Assembly (NCBI GenBank): GCA_046349355.1
Contig: JAXMCM010000021.1
Span: 1-64,000, forward strand
Direction: 5' to 3'
Length of the DNA stretch: 64,000 nucleotides
DNA from: CALKJU01 sp046349355
Lineage (GTDB): Bacteria; Pseudomonadota; Alphaproteobacteria; Geminicoccales; Geminicoccaceae
Below the pieces are notes generated by a model. It made no database searches, was not told where the DNA came from, and was given only the letters and a program-made list of their open reading frames with translations. Shown here piece after piece: positions 47,720 through 56,602 of this stretch. How positions within the stretch are numbered: the stretch's first letter is position 1; every line of letters starts with the position of its first letter. Made by a program: the position numbers and the translations under genes.

Positions 47720-48708
47720 GCGGCGCTCCTGGTGGAAAGACTGCGGTCGCGGGCCGGCGCGGCGGGCCGGCGGGCGGACCAGATGGTGACGGTGAGCTCG
47801 GGCCCCGGCAGCTCGACGGGGGCTGCCGGCTCGAGGCCCAGCTCGGTGAACCACTCGGCCATCTCCTCGGCGGAGAAGCCGAGCCGGCGGTGGCGGCGGT
47901 CGCTGCGCAGCCACTCGAGCTCGTGGCGGGCGAGGTCGATCACGACGAGGCGGCCGCCCGGGCGCAGCACGCGCCGGGCCTCGGCCAGCACCGCCGGCGG
48001 ATCGTCGGCGAAGTGCAGGACCTGGTGCAGGGTGACGGCGGCGAAGGTCTCGTCCTGCACCGGCAGCTGGTACATGTCGCCGTGGCGGACCTGGCAGTTG
48101 CGGGCGAGGCGGCGGTCGAGGTTGGCGCGGGCGACGGCCAGCATGTCGTGGCTGAGGTCGATGCCGAGGCCGAAGCCGACATGCGGGGCCAGGACCTGGA
48201 GGATCCGCCCGGTGCCGGTGCCGACGTCGAGCAGGTTCTCGGGCCGCTCGTCCTCGAACAGCCGGGTCAGCGCCGCCTCGACCACGCTGCCGTCGACGGC
48301 GAGGTCGCGCTCGCTGTCCCAGCCCTTGGCGCGGCCGTCGAAATAGCGCTCGGCCACCCGCCGACGCGCCTCGCGCACGGCGGACAGGCGCTGGCGGTCG
48401 AGCTGCAGGGCGGGGTCGTCGTCGGGCAGCAGCCGGCACAGGCTACGCGCGACGCGGGCGCCGGGCCCGTTCTGGGCGCGGCGGTAGAACACCCAGCTGC
48501 CCTCGCGCACGCGGTCGAGCAGGCCGGCCTCGGCCAGCAGCTTGAGGTGCCGGGAGATGCGCGGCTGGCTCTGCGCCATGACCTGGGTGAGCTCGGAGAC
48601 CGTCCACTCGCCCTGGGCACAGATCGCGAGGAGGCGCAGCCGCGACGGCTCGGCGCCGGCGCGCAGCCCCGACAGGACCTCTTCGAGCGAACTGGAGGCG
48701 AGCTCCAA
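47716..48708 (-). CDS. ArsR-type regulator fused to a SAM-dependent methyltransferase domain (SahR-like)
   Basis: 330 residues from a TTG at 48708 with GGGGA six bases upstream. Residues ~10-95 are an ArsR winged helix (SRLRLLAICAQGEWTVSELTQVM, SQPRISRHLKLLAEAGLLDRVREG, quoted in parts). From ~150 there is a class I methyltransferase fold (LLDVGTGTGRILQVLAPH, GIDLSHDMLAVARANL, LHFADDPPAVLAEARRVLRPGG). In proteobacteria such fusions beside methionine genes are thought to sense S-adenosylhomocysteine or SAM rather than methylate. It most likely represses its own metF-metH operon. Confidence 0.87.
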   Translation of the reverse strand: MELASSSLEEVLSGLRAGAEPSRLRLLAICAQGEWTVSELTQVMAQSQPRISRHLKLLAEAGLLDRVREGSWVFYRRAQNGPGARVARSLCRLLPDDDPALQLDRQRLSAVREARRRVAERYFDGRAKGWDSERDLAVDGSVVEAALTRLFEDERPENLLDVGTGTGRILQVLAPHVGFGLGIDLSHDMLAVARANLDRRLARNCQVRHGDMYQLPVQDETFAAVTLHQVLHFADDPPAVLAEARRVLRPGGRLVVIDLARHELEWLRSDRRHRRLGFSAEEMAEWFTELGLEPAAPVELPGPELTVTIWSARRPAAPARDRSLSTRSAA

Positions 48709-48736
48709 CGGCTATCCCCGACTTGGCGTCAGGCGG

Positions 48737-48756
48737 ATATGTAGATGTCTTTATGT
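48737..48756 (-). promoter_or_regulatory. Candidate operator of the regulator-metF-metH operon
   Basis: ATATGTAGATGTCTTTATGT, starting 29 bases before the TTG start, is an AT-rich imperfect palindrome (12 of 20 positions symmetric, centred on AGATGTCT) in otherwise GC-rich DNA. Position and symmetry suit an ArsR-type dimer. It could equally hold the -10 element. Confidence 0.35.
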
Positions 48757-48982
48757 CGTCTCGTCAAGCGCGGCCGGGCCGACGCTCATGAAACGGCCAC
48801 CGTTTACGGACTTTTGGGCAGCGATGGCCGTTGCTGCGGTGGACAGGGCGCGTCGTCGGTTCGCGTCAACGGCAGCAGGAATTGAATTATGACCCGTCAC
48901 CCTCTATCACCCGCACGGTCATGGCGGGCTCGACCGAAGGCGGAACACGCTGGTGCTCGCCGCTGATCGGGAGACCCGCTCG

Positions 48983-49765
48983 ATGCGCGGCAGCCACACG
49001 CCGCCCCGGATGACCCGGCCCCTCCGGGCCGCCCTGCTCGGCTCCGCCGTGGCGCTGGCGCTTGCCGTCCCGGCCCAGGCGCAGGACGAGATCAGCGATC
49101 CGCTCGAGCCGATCAACCGTACGATCTTCAGCCTGAACCAGCTGCTGGACATGATGTTCATCGGGCCGGCGTCGATCGTCTACGGTCACCTGCCATCGCC
49201 GGTGCGCATGGGCGTGCGCAACTTCGTCAACAACATCAAGACCCCGGTCGTCTTCTTCAACGACCTGCTGCAGGGCGAGGGCGACCGCGCCGGCGTCAGC
49301 CTGGCCCGCTTCATGATCAACTCGTCGGTCGGCATGTTCGGCCTGTTCGACATGGCCACCGAGTTCGGCTACGTCCGCCACGCCGAGGACTTCGGCCAGA
49401 CGCTCGGCCGCTGGGGCGTCGGCGACGGCCCCTACATCGTCCTGCCGGTGCTCGGCCCGTCGACGCTGCGCGACACCGTCGGCATCGCGGTCGACAGCTT
49501 CGCGCTCGATCCGATGACCTACGTGGCGCCGATGGACGCGCGGATCGCCACCTCCGCCGCCGACGGCGTCGACACCCGCTACCGGCTCGGTCCGACCCTG
49601 GACGAGCTCAACCGCAACAGCATGGATCCCTACGCCACGTTCCGGACCGTGTACCTGCAGCGCCGGGCGGCCGAGATCGCCAACGGCCGCGAGCAGCCGT
49701 CGGACGAGGCGTACGAGGACCTCTTCAAGGAGGAGGACGATGCCGAGCCCACGACGCTGCCCTGA
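48983..49765 (+). CDS. mlaA: MlaA family outer-membrane phospholipid transport protein (VacJ-like)
   Basis: 260 residues from the ATG at 48983 with GGGAG nine bases upstream. A signal peptide ends ALAVPAQAQDE, without a lipobox cysteine, so unlike the enterobacterial protein this one would not be lipidated. MlaA motifs follow: DPLEPINRTIFSLNQLLD, VRNFVNNIKTPVVFFNDLLQG, SSVGMFGLFDMATEFG and EDFGQTLGRWGVGDGPYIVLP (in parts). MlaA sits with porins and removes misplaced phospholipids from the outer leaflet, passing them to MlaC, which is encoded next with a 26-base overlap. Confidence 0.93.
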   Translation: MRGSHTPPRMTRPLRAALLGSAVALALAVPAQAQDEISDPLEPINRTIFSLNQLLDMMFIGPASIVYGHLPSPVRMGVRNFVNNIKTPVVFFNDLLQGEGDRAGVSLARFMINSSVGMFGLFDMATEFGYVRHAEDFGQTLGRWGVGDGPYIVLPVLGPSTLRDTVGIAVDSFALDPMTYVAPMDARIATSAADGVDTRYRLGPTLDELNRNSMDPYATFRTVYLQRRAAEIANGREQPSDEAYEDLFKEEDDAEPTTLP

Positions 49766-50390
49766 CGGCCACAGCCGCAGAGGCCTGCTCGCCGGCGCCG
49801 CGGCGCTCGTGTCGGCGGCCTGGCTGCTGCCCACGGGCGCGGCCCGGGCCGATGTCACCGGTGCGCGCAACTTCATCCAGGACGTCGGCGACCGGACGCT
49901 GGCGATCCTGAACCAGAAGCAGAAGAGCGACGCCGAGAAGCTGCCGGAGCTGATCGGCCTGCTCAACGAGTCGACCGACCTGACGCTGGTCGCCCGCCTC
50001 GTGCTCGGCCAGTACTGGCGCACCGCCAGCGAGCCCCAGCGGCAGCAATATGCCGACCTGTTCCGCCAGCTCATCGTCAACACGATGGCCTACAACCTCA
50101 GCGGCTATGGCGGCGAGACCTTCACCATCACCGGGGCGCGCGCCATCGACGAGCGCGACAGCGTGATCTCGACGAAGATCATCCGCGACGCCACCGGCAA
50201 GCCGTCGATTGCCGTCGACTGGCGCATCCGCGAGGCCGACGGGCGCTACCTGATCGTCGACATCGTCGCCGAAGGCGTCAGCATGGTGGTGACGCAGCGC
50301 TCCGAGGTCGGCTCCGTGGTCAGCCAGAAGGGCATGGACGGGCTGATCCAGTCGATGAAGGACAAGCTGGCGCAGCCGCGCCCGGCCTGA
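49740..50390 (+). CDS. mlaC: MlaC family periplasmic phospholipid-binding protein
   Basis: 216 residues, ATG at 49740 with AGGAGG upstream, inside the 3' end of mlaA. The N-terminus has an SRRGLLAGAAAL twin-arginine-like signal. The MlaC/Ttg2D fold is marked by FIQDVGDRTLAIL, FRQLIVNTMAYNLSGYGGE, and DWRIREADGRYLIVDIVAEGVSMVVTQR (quoted in part) near the end. It shuttles lipids between MlaA and the inner-membrane MlaFEDB complex, whose genes are not in this window. Confidence 0.92.
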   Translation: MPSPRRCPDGHSRRGLLAGAAALVSAAWLLPTGAARADVTGARNFIQDVGDRTLAILNQKQKSDAEKLPELIGLLNESTDLTLVARLVLGQYWRTASEPQRQQYADLFRQLIVNTMAYNLSGYGGETFTITGARAIDERDSVISTKIIRDATGKPSIAVDWRIREADGRYLIVDIVAEGVSMVVTQRSEVGSVVSQKGMDGLIQSMKDKLAQPRPA

Positions 50391-50396
50391 CGTCCG

Positions 50397-53096
50397 CTAC
50401 TCGGCAGCCGCACGGGCCGTCGCCGCCGCCGGGACAACGAAGCGGAACACCGCACCGCCGGCCGGCGCCTGCTCGGCCCAGATGCGGCCGCCGAAGTGCT
50501 CGACGATGTGGCGGCAGATCGTCAGGCCGAGGCCGGTGCCCTTGGGCTTGGCGGTCAGGGTATCACCCACCTGGCGGAACTTCTCGAAGACCGACTCGAG
50601 GTCGCCGGCCGGAATGCCGGGGCCGTTGTCGGTGACCGCCAGCATGACGAAGTCGTTGTCCTGCACCGTCTCGACCAGCACCCGTCCGTCCGCCTCGGGC
50701 ACGAACTTGGCGGCGTTCGACAGCAGGTTGATGACGACCTGCTGCAGCCGGTCGCGGTCGGCCTCGACCGCCGGCAGGCCTGTGGCGAAGCGCGTCTCCA
50801 GGGTCACGCGGCGCTCGCGGTACATGCCGGTGGTGGCGGCCACCGCGTCCTCGACCACCTCGGCGAGGTCGAACCGGCTCACGTGCCACTCCATCTTGCC
50901 GGCCTCGATCTTGGACATGTCGAGGATGTCGTTGATCAGCCGGGTGAGCCGCTCGGATTCCTTGACGACGATGCCGAGGAACTCCTCGCGCTCGGCCTCG
51001 CTGAGGTCGGGCGTGTCACGGAGGATCTCCGAGAACGAGCGGATCGAGGTCAGCGGCGTGCGCAGCTCGTGGCTCACCGTGGCGATGAAGTCGTCCTTGA
51101 GCTTGTCGAGCTGCAGCAGGCGCTGGTTGGCATGGCGCAGCTCGGCGGTGGCGGCCTCGAGCTCCTTCGACTTCTGCTCGAGCCGCCGGCTGTACTCCAT
51201 GATCTGCGAGGTCTCGTCGAGGATCTCGAGGACGTCCTGGGTGCCGATGACCTCGCCGCGGACGACGGAGGCCACCATCACCCGCGACGAGGCGGTGCCG
51301 ATGGCCCGGGCGAGCTGGCGCTCGGCCAGCTGCACGAGGCGGGCGTCGGCGCGTTCGTCGCCGGCGAGGCTGCGGCCGCGCTGGCGGGCGTCGACCGCGA
51401 ACACGGTCTCGGCGCGCCGTGCGCCGAGGAAGCGGGCGAGCAGCGCCTTGAGCTCGCCGGCGCGCGCCTCGCCGCGCCACAGCCGGGTCGCACTCTCGCG
51501 CTGGTCGACATCGACGAACTGCACCGCCTGAAGGCGCTCGAGGTCGCTCTGCCGGCCGAGCAGCGAGCCCATGACGAGCAGGCCGATGTTGACGGCCCAG
51601 CTCCACACCAGCGCGTGGCTGACCGGGTTGAGGCCCTCGAGCCCGAACAGGGCATGCGGCCGGAGCAGGCCGAGGCCGAACGGGCCCTCGGTCATCAGCG
51701 CCGAATCGGCGGCGAGCAGCGACGGCAGGACGAGGGTCCACAGCCAGACGAAGACGCCGCCGGCGAGGCCGGCCAGGGCACCGGTCAGGTTGGCGGTGCG
51801 GCTCCAGATCCCGGCGACGATCAGCGGCAGCACCTGGGCGACGCCGCAGAAGGCGATGAGCCCGATGCTGACCAGCCCGTAGCCGCTGCCGATCGCGCGG
51901 TAGAAGGCGTAGCCGAGCAGCAGCAGCAGCAGGATGCCGGCACGCCGTACCAGCAGGACGAGGGCGGTGAGGTCCGGCTGCCGGGTCAGGCCGAGCCGCT
52001 CCGAGCGGAGCAGCACCGGCATCACCAGGTCGTTCGAGATCATCGTGCTGAGCGCCACGGTCTCGACGATGATCATCGCCGTGGCCGCCGACAGGCCGCC
52101 GAGGAAGACGACGAGGACCAGCCAGTCGCGGCCGGTCGCCACCGCCAGCGACACCATCAGCATGTCGTCGGCCTTGCCGGTGTGCAGCACGCCGCCGATC
52201 GCCACCGGCAGGACGAACAGGTTGATGACCAGCAGGTAGAGCGGCAGCGCCCAGGTGGCGCGGCGCAGGTGGTCCTCGTCGACGTTCTCGATCACCGCCA
52301 CCTGGAACTGGCGCGGCAGGACGAGGAAGGCAGCGCCGGACAGGACGGTCAGCAGGAACCAGTCGGCGTAGGAATAGCCCGAGCCGGCGACGGTGAGCAG
52401 GCTGTCGAGGCCGGCCTCGCGGGCGCGGCTCATGATGTCGCCGAAGCCGCCGAGCAGGCCCCAGACGATCGCCGCACCGCCGACCAGGAAGGTGACGATC
52501 TTGACGATGCTCTCGAAGGCCACGGCCAGCACCATGCCCTGGTGGTGCTCGGTGGCGTCGATGTGCCGGGTGCCGAACAGGATGGCGAACAGGGTCAGGA
52601 CGAGGGCGACGACGAAGGCGGTGTCGATGCCGGCCCCGACCCCGGCCGGGTCGTCGACGGCGATGGCGATGCTGGCGGCGACGGCCTTGAGCTGCAGGGC
52701 GATGTAGGGAATGGCGCCGAGCACGGCGACGACGGTGACGAGGCCGGCGAGCAGGCCGTTCTTGCCGAAGCGGGCGGCGATGAAGTCGGCGATCGAGGTG
52801 ATGCCGTAGGCCTTGGTGATGCGGATGACCTTGCGCAGCAGGAAGCCGAACAGCAGGCAGGCGATGGTCGGGCCGAGGTAGACCGGGAGGAAGGCGAGGC
52901 CGCCATGCGCGGCGAGGCCGACGCTGCCGTAGAACGTCCAGGCGGTGCAGTAGACGGCGAGGCTGAGCGTGTAGGTCCACGGGCTGGCGAGCAGCCGCCC
53001 GCCTGCGCCCTGGCGCCGGTCGGCCCAGCTGGCGATCGCGAACAGGACCACCAGGTAGCCGAGCGAGACGGCGAGGACGGTTGCGGGCCCGCGCAT
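50397..53096 (-). CDS. Sodium/solute symporter-histidine kinase fusion (CrbS/CbrA-like)
   Basis: 899 residues. The first ~530 residues form a 13-helix SLC5-type transporter domain (WTFYGSVGLAAHGGLAFLPVYLGP in part, KAYGITSIADFIAARFGK). Next comes a STAC-like linker region (VDVDQRESATRLW), a coiled coil (RRLEQKSKELEAATAELRHANQRL in part), and a histidine kinase with phospho-acceptor His676 in SHELRTPLTSIRSF, N box VVINLLSNAAKF and G boxes DNGPGIP and GTGLGL. CrbS controls acetate use and CbrA carbon/nitrogen balance; which applies is not decided here. It has its own small membrane protein and a lone receiver nearby. Confidence 0.9.
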   Translation of the reverse strand: MRGPATVLAVSLGYLVVLFAIASWADRRQGAGGRLLASPWTYTLSLAVYCTAWTFYGSVGLAAHGGLAFLPVYLGPTIACLLFGFLLRKVIRITKAYGITSIADFIAARFGKNGLLAGLVTVVAVLGAIPYIALQLKAVAASIAIAVDDPAGVGAGIDTAFVVALVLTLFAILFGTRHIDATEHHQGMVLAVAFESIVKIVTFLVGGAAIVWGLLGGFGDIMSRAREAGLDSLLTVAGSGYSYADWFLLTVLSGAAFLVLPRQFQVAVIENVDEDHLRRATWALPLYLLVINLFVLPVAIGGVLHTGKADDMLMVSLAVATGRDWLVLVVFLGGLSAATAMIIVETVALSTMISNDLVMPVLLRSERLGLTRQPDLTALVLLVRRAGILLLLLLGYAFYRAIGSGYGLVSIGLIAFCGVAQVLPLIVAGIWSRTANLTGALAGLAGGVFVWLWTLVLPSLLAADSALMTEGPFGLGLLRPHALFGLEGLNPVSHALVWSWAVNIGLLVMGSLLGRQSDLERLQAVQFVDVDQRESATRLWRGEARAGELKALLARFLGARRAETVFAVDARQRGRSLAGDERADARLVQLAERQLARAIGTASSRVMVASVVRGEVIGTQDVLEILDETSQIMEYSRRLEQKSKELEAATAELRHANQRLLQLDKLKDDFIATVSHELRTPLTSIRSFSEILRDTPDLSEAEREEFLGIVVKESERLTRLINDILDMSKIEAGKMEWHVSRFDLAEVVEDAVAATTGMYRERRVTLETRFATGLPAVEADRDRLQQVVINLLSNAAKFVPEADGRVLVETVQDNDFVMLAVTDNGPGIPAGDLESVFEKFRQVGDTLTAKPKGTGLGLTICRHIVEHFGGRIWAEQAPAGGAVFRFVVPAAATARAAAE

Positions 53097-53099
53097 CGC

Positions 53100-53297
53100 T
53101 CAGGGCCGCCGTCGTTCCAGGATCAGCGCCGCGGCGAGGATGGTCAGCGCCCAGACGAGGAACAGGTAGAGCGGGACCCAGGGCACGCCGCCGGCGGTGC
53201 CCGCACCGTCGACCAGGCGCAGGACCGGGTAGTTCGCCGCCACCAGCACGCCGATGAAGAGGGCGAGCAGCAGCCGACCCTTGGCGGTGCGCAGCAT
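53100..53297 (-). CDS. Small two-helix membrane protein upstream of the transporter-kinase
   Basis: 65 residues, ATG at 53297. Two hydrophobic helices (LLLALFIGVLVAANYPVL and VPLYLFLVWALTILAAALIL) and a basic C-terminus (ERRRP). Its stop is three bases before the kinase start. Small proteins of this size commonly precede SSS-type transporters and are thought to be accessory subunits, so it probably assembles with the transporter half of the kinase. Specific function unknown. Confidence 0.8.
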   Translation of the reverse strand: MLRTAKGRLLLALFIGVLVAANYPVLRLVDGAGTAGGVPWVPLYLFLVWALTILAAALILERRRP

Positions 53298-53305
53298 CGC
53301 AGCGT

Positions 53306-54010
53306 CTAGCCTGTCCCTGTCTTCCGTCGCCGGCGCCCGGAGGCCACCGCGTCCTCGCCCGCCCGGAGCGCGTCGCCCAGGGTGCGGACGCCGCGCGCCT
53401 CGAGCTGGGCGACGAGGTGGACGAATAGCCTCGCGGTGGCGAGGCTGTCACCCCGTGCGGTGTGGCGGCCGTCGACGACGATGCCGTGGCGGCGGGCGAC
53501 TTCGTCGAGATCGTGGCCGTGCCGTACCCCGGTGAGCGCTGCCGACAGCAGCATGGTGTCGAGCACCGGCCCGCGCAGCCGCACGCCGCAACGCCGCCCG
53601 GCCCGGCGCAGGAAGGCGAGATCGAAGGCGGCGTGGTGCGCCACGAGCACCGCCTCGCCGGCAAAGGCGGCGAACTCGGCCAGCACCGCGTCGATCTTCG
53701 GGCAGCCGCGGACCATCGGGTCGGTGATGCCGTGCACCTCCGTCGCCAGCGGCGGGATCGGCCGTTCGGGATCGACCAGGCTCTCGAACATGTCGTCGAC
53801 ATGGACATGGCCGCCGCTGACGCGCACCCCGGCGAGCTGGACGACGCGGTCCACCGCCGGGTCGAGCCCGGTGGTCTCGGTGTCGAGCACGACGAAGTCG
53901 AGGGCCTGCAGCGACCGGTCGAGGCGCGGGTCGACGGGCAGGGAGACATCGGCGGCGCCGACGCCCAGCCAGCGGGCGAGGGGAGCCAGCAGGCGGTCCG
54001 CCAGCCGCAT
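53306..54010 (-). CDS. DnaQ-like DEDDh 3'-5' exonuclease
   Basis: 234 residues, ATG at 54010. Exonuclease motifs are intact: VVLDTETTGLDP (D and E), HHAAFDLAFLRRAG (D), and HTARGDSLATARLF with the DEDDh histidine and final aspartate. It resembles the epsilon subunit but lacks the polymerase-binding tail, so it is probably not the replicative proofreader. DnaQ-like genes often sit in CrbS/acetate loci for unknown reasons. Cotranscribed with the kinase (8-base gap). Confidence 0.9.
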   Translation of the reverse strand: MRLADRLLAPLARWLGVGAADVSLPVDPRLDRSLQALDFVVLDTETTGLDPAVDRVVQLAGVRVSGGHVHVDDMFESLVDPERPIPPLATEVHGITDPMVRGCPKIDAVLAEFAAFAGEAVLVAHHAAFDLAFLRRAGRRCGVRLRGPVLDTMLLSAALTGVRHGHDLDEVARRHGIVVDGRHTARGDSLATARLFVHLVAQLEARGVRTLGDALRAGEDAVASGRRRRKTGTG

Positions 54011-54031
54011 CGCGCCGACCTCCGGCGCCGC

Positions 54032-54403
54032 TCAGGCGACGCCCAGCAGCTCCCTGGCCTGCTCGACCAGCTCGCGGGTGGAGAACGGCTTGGTCACGTA
54101 GCGGTCCGCGCCCAGCGCCAGCCCGCGCTGGCGCTCCGCATCGCGGCCCCGCGCGGTCAGCATGATGATCCGCGTCGCGTTCCACTCGGGCCGCGCCCGG
54201 ATCCGCTCGCAGACCTCGTAGCCGTCGAACTCCGGCATCATCACGTCGAGCAGGAGGAGGTCGGGCGGGGTACCGTCGAGCGCCGCCAGCGCCTCGCGGC
54301 CATTGCGCGCCACCTCGACCTCGAAGCCGGCGCGCTTCATCAGGAATTCGAGCGACATCACGATGTTCGGCTCGTCGTCGACGACGAGGACTCGCTTCGC
54401 CAT
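54032..54403 (-). CDS. Single-domain response regulator (CheY-like receiver)
   Basis: 123 residues from the ATG at 54403 with GGGGAGG upstream; an earlier GTG is unlikely. The receiver is complete: acidic pair D9-D10, phospho-acceptor D53 in LLLLDVMMPEFDG, T in IIMLTARG, and K in YVTKPFS. There is no output domain. It lies 22 bases before the exonuclease gene in the same operon as the transporter-kinase, which makes it a likely phosphorylation partner, in contrast to the LuxR-type CrbR or NtrC-type CbrB used elsewhere. Confidence 0.9.
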   Translation of the reverse strand: MAKRVLVVDDEPNIVMSLEFLMKRAGFEVEVARNGREALAALDGTPPDLLLLDVMMPEFDGYEVCERIRARPEWNATRIIMLTARGRDAERQRGLALGADRYVTKPFSTRELVEQARELLGVA

Positions 54404-54508
54404 GGCCTCCCCCGAGCGCACGCAGGACGTCACTGCTGTCGAGAAGGACAGGTTAACCGCCCGGTCGAGGCCACGACATGCTCATTATCGCCGCACGCGC
54501 GGCGCCGG

Positions 54509-55696
54509 TCAGGCCGGCTGCGCGCCGGCGCGCACGCGCTCCTCCAGCTCCTGCTCGACCGCCCGCCCGAGCTCCGGCACGAGGATCGGCGCCTCGGAAT
54601 CGGGCGTCACCGCTGCGGCCGGCTCGGGCGGCGGCGCGGCGGCGACGAGGCGCATGTCGCGCTGCGCCGCCGGCTCGAAGCAGGCGTCCAGCACGCGCTG
54701 CAGCTCGGCGCCGCGGCGGAAGCTCGGCTCCAGCGTGCGCCCGGTGCGGATCGCCTCGACGAAGCGGGCGAAGTTGGTCTCGACCGGGTTGCAGCGCACC
54801 TCGCGCCAGCTCTGGTCGTGGACGCGATCGCCGTCGCAAAGCATCAGCCGGGTGCCGGCGAGGTTGTGCTCGAGCTCGAGGGCACCGGCCGTGCCGAACA
54901 CCTGCAGGCGCAGGGTGTTGGTGTAGCCGGTCATGAAGCGGCTGGTATGGATGACGCCGAGCGCGCCGTTGGCGAACGCCACCGACATCACGGCACTGTC
55001 GTTGGCATCGAGTGGATAGGCGCCGATGCGGTCGCCCTCGGCCTTGGGGAAGGTGTGCACCCGCGCCTGCAGCGACACCGGCTCGAGATCGGTGGCCCAG
55101 GTCACGAAGTCGAGGATGTGGATGCCGACGTCGCCGAGCACGCCCTTGGAGCCGTGCTGGGTCGACAGCCGCCACAGCCAGCGGTCCTCGGTCTTCCAGT
55201 CGCCCCAGGTGTTGGCCACCAGCCAGCTCTGCCGGTAGCTCGCCTCGACATGGCGGATCTGGCCCAGCGCGCCGCGGCCGACGAGGGCGCGGGCCTCCTG
55301 CAGCGCGGCGACGTTGCGGTAGCTGAGGTTGACCATGCCGACGAGGCCGGCGGCCTCGGCGGCGTCGGCCATCTCGCGCGCCAGCGGATAGGTTTCCGCC
55401 AGCGGCTTCTCGCACAGCACGTGCTTGCCGGCGGCGAGCAGGCGCATCGTCGTCGGGTGATGGATGCCGTCGGGGGTCACGTTGGCGACGGCGTCGAACT
55501 GCCCCCAGGCGAGCGCGGCGTCGAGCCCGGCGAAGGCGCGCGGGATCGCGTGCTGGCGGCAGAAGGCCCGGGCCCGCGCCAGCGTCGTGTCGACGCCGGC
55601 GACGATCCGGCAGCCCGGCACGCTGCGGAAGCCGGCGACGTGCGCCGCCGCCATGTTGCCGGTGCCGAGGATCAGGAGGCGGATGACGGGCTGCAT
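54509..55696 (-). CDS. Gfo/Idh/MocA family oxidoreductase
   Basis: 395 residues, ATG at 55696 overlapping the ThuA stop (ATGA). The Rossmann loop is LILGTGNMAAAH, followed by HVLCEKPLAETYPLA, the conserved EKP with the catalytic lysine, and DVGIHILDFVTWATDLEP with the second catalytic-site H. An Ala/Glu-rich tail of ~60 residues is extra. The family oxidises or reduces sugars and inositols with NAD(P). Pairing with ThuA is typical of sugar and polyol catabolic loci, including disaccharide 3-keto pathways; the exact substrate is unknown. Confidence 0.9.
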   Translation of the reverse strand: MQPVIRLLILGTGNMAAAHVAGFRSVPGCRIVAGVDTTLARARAFCRQHAIPRAFAGLDAALAWGQFDAVANVTPDGIHHPTTMRLLAAGKHVLCEKPLAETYPLAREMADAAEAAGLVGMVNLSYRNVAALQEARALVGRGALGQIRHVEASYRQSWLVANTWGDWKTEDRWLWRLSTQHGSKGVLGDVGIHILDFVTWATDLEPVSLQARVHTFPKAEGDRIGAYPLDANDSAVMSVAFANGALGVIHTSRFMTGYTNTLRLQVFGTAGALELEHNLAGTRLMLCDGDRVHDQSWREVRCNPVETNFARFVEAIRTGRTLEPSFRRGAELQRVLDACFEPAAQRDMRLVAAAPPPEPAAAVTPDSEAPILVPELGRAVEQELEERVRAGAQPA

Positions 55697-56481
55697 CAGC
55701 GGTACCCGGCCTCGCCCGCCTGGTGGAGCTTGGGGCCCTTGGCGGTGATCGGCTCGAGCGCCTTCTCGACCGGGACGTTGGGAGCGTCGACGATGCCGGT
55801 CCACGCCGGAGCCGGGTTGAAGGCCCAGCGGGTGGCGTTGCGCAGCACCTGGCGGACGCCGGGGTGGAAGTAGATCGGGTAGGTCTCGTGGCCGGGGCCG
55901 AAGTAGAAGATCCGCCCGCCGCCGCGCTGGAAGGTCAGGCCCGAGCGGAACACCTCGCCGCCCTCGAACCAGGAGACGAACACCGTCTCCAGCGGCTGGC
56001 CGACGCTGAACGGCTCGCCGTACATCTCGCTGTTCGGGATCTCGAGGCACTCGGGCAGGCCGCGGGCGATCGGGTGGTTCGGGTTGATCACCCAGACCCG
56101 CTCGCGCTCGCCGGCCTCGCGCCACTTGAGGCTGCAGGGCGTGCCCATCAGCCGCTTGAAGATCTTCGAGTAATGGCCCGAGTGGAGGACCAGCAGGCCC
56201 ATGCCCTCCCAGACCCGGCGCTGGACCCGCTCGACGATCGCGTCGGCGACGTCGCCATGGGCGCGGTGACCCCACCACAGCAGCACGTCGGTGCGGGCCA
56301 GCCGCTCCTCGGTCATGCCGTGCTCCGGATCCTGCAGCGTCACGGTCTCGACGGCGATCTCCGGATCCTCGGCCAGGGCCGATGCGATGACGGCGTGCAT
56401 CCCGTCGGGGTAGATGCCGGCGACGACCGGGTTCGTGCGCTCGTGGATGTTCTCGCCCCAGACGACGGCGCGGATAGGCAT
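55696..56481 (-). CDS. ThuA-domain (trehalose utilisation) protein
   Basis: 261 residues from the ATG at 56481. The class I glutamine-amidotransferase-like ThuA fold shows IRAVVWGENIHERTNP, VLLWWGHRAHGDVAD, GLLVLHSGHYSKIF and GGRIFYFGPGHETYPIYF. ThuA proteins accompany ThuB-type Gfo/Idh/MocA dehydrogenases in trehalose and related disaccharide use in rhizobia. Translationally coupled to that partner here. A catalytic activity for ThuA is not firmly established. Confidence 0.9.
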   Translation of the reverse strand: MPIRAVVWGENIHERTNPVVAGIYPDGMHAVIASALAEDPEIAVETVTLQDPEHGMTEERLARTDVLLWWGHRAHGDVADAIVERVQRRVWEGMGLLVLHSGHYSKIFKRLMGTPCSLKWREAGERERVWVINPNHPIARGLPECLEIPNSEMYGEPFSVGQPLETVFVSWFEGGEVFRSGLTFQRGGGRIFYFGPGHETYPIYFHPGVRQVLRNATRWAFNPAPAWTGIVDAPNVPVEKALEPITAKGPKLHQAGEAGYR

Positions 56482-56602
56482 GGTCGACTCTCGTGATGGA
56501 ACCGTGCCGGAGGTAGCGAGCCCGGGGGCCACAGCGCAAAGGCCCTAAAGCGCTTTGGACGGCACCTGTGGCAGCCTTGCAGCGACCGCCCGGGCGCCGC
56601 GT

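Noticed and set aside
48709..48982. SAM or SAH riboswitch before the methionine operon
   Set aside because: I could not find the conserved helices or core of SAM-I, SAM-II or SAH riboswitches in the short leader of the regulator gene; a protein operator is more likely.
50496..53309. A 937-codon open frame opposite the transporter-kinase gene
   Set aside because: Low-complexity Asp/Gln/Gly/Glu-rich product typical of antisense frames in high-GC DNA. The minus strand has a complete histidine kinase.
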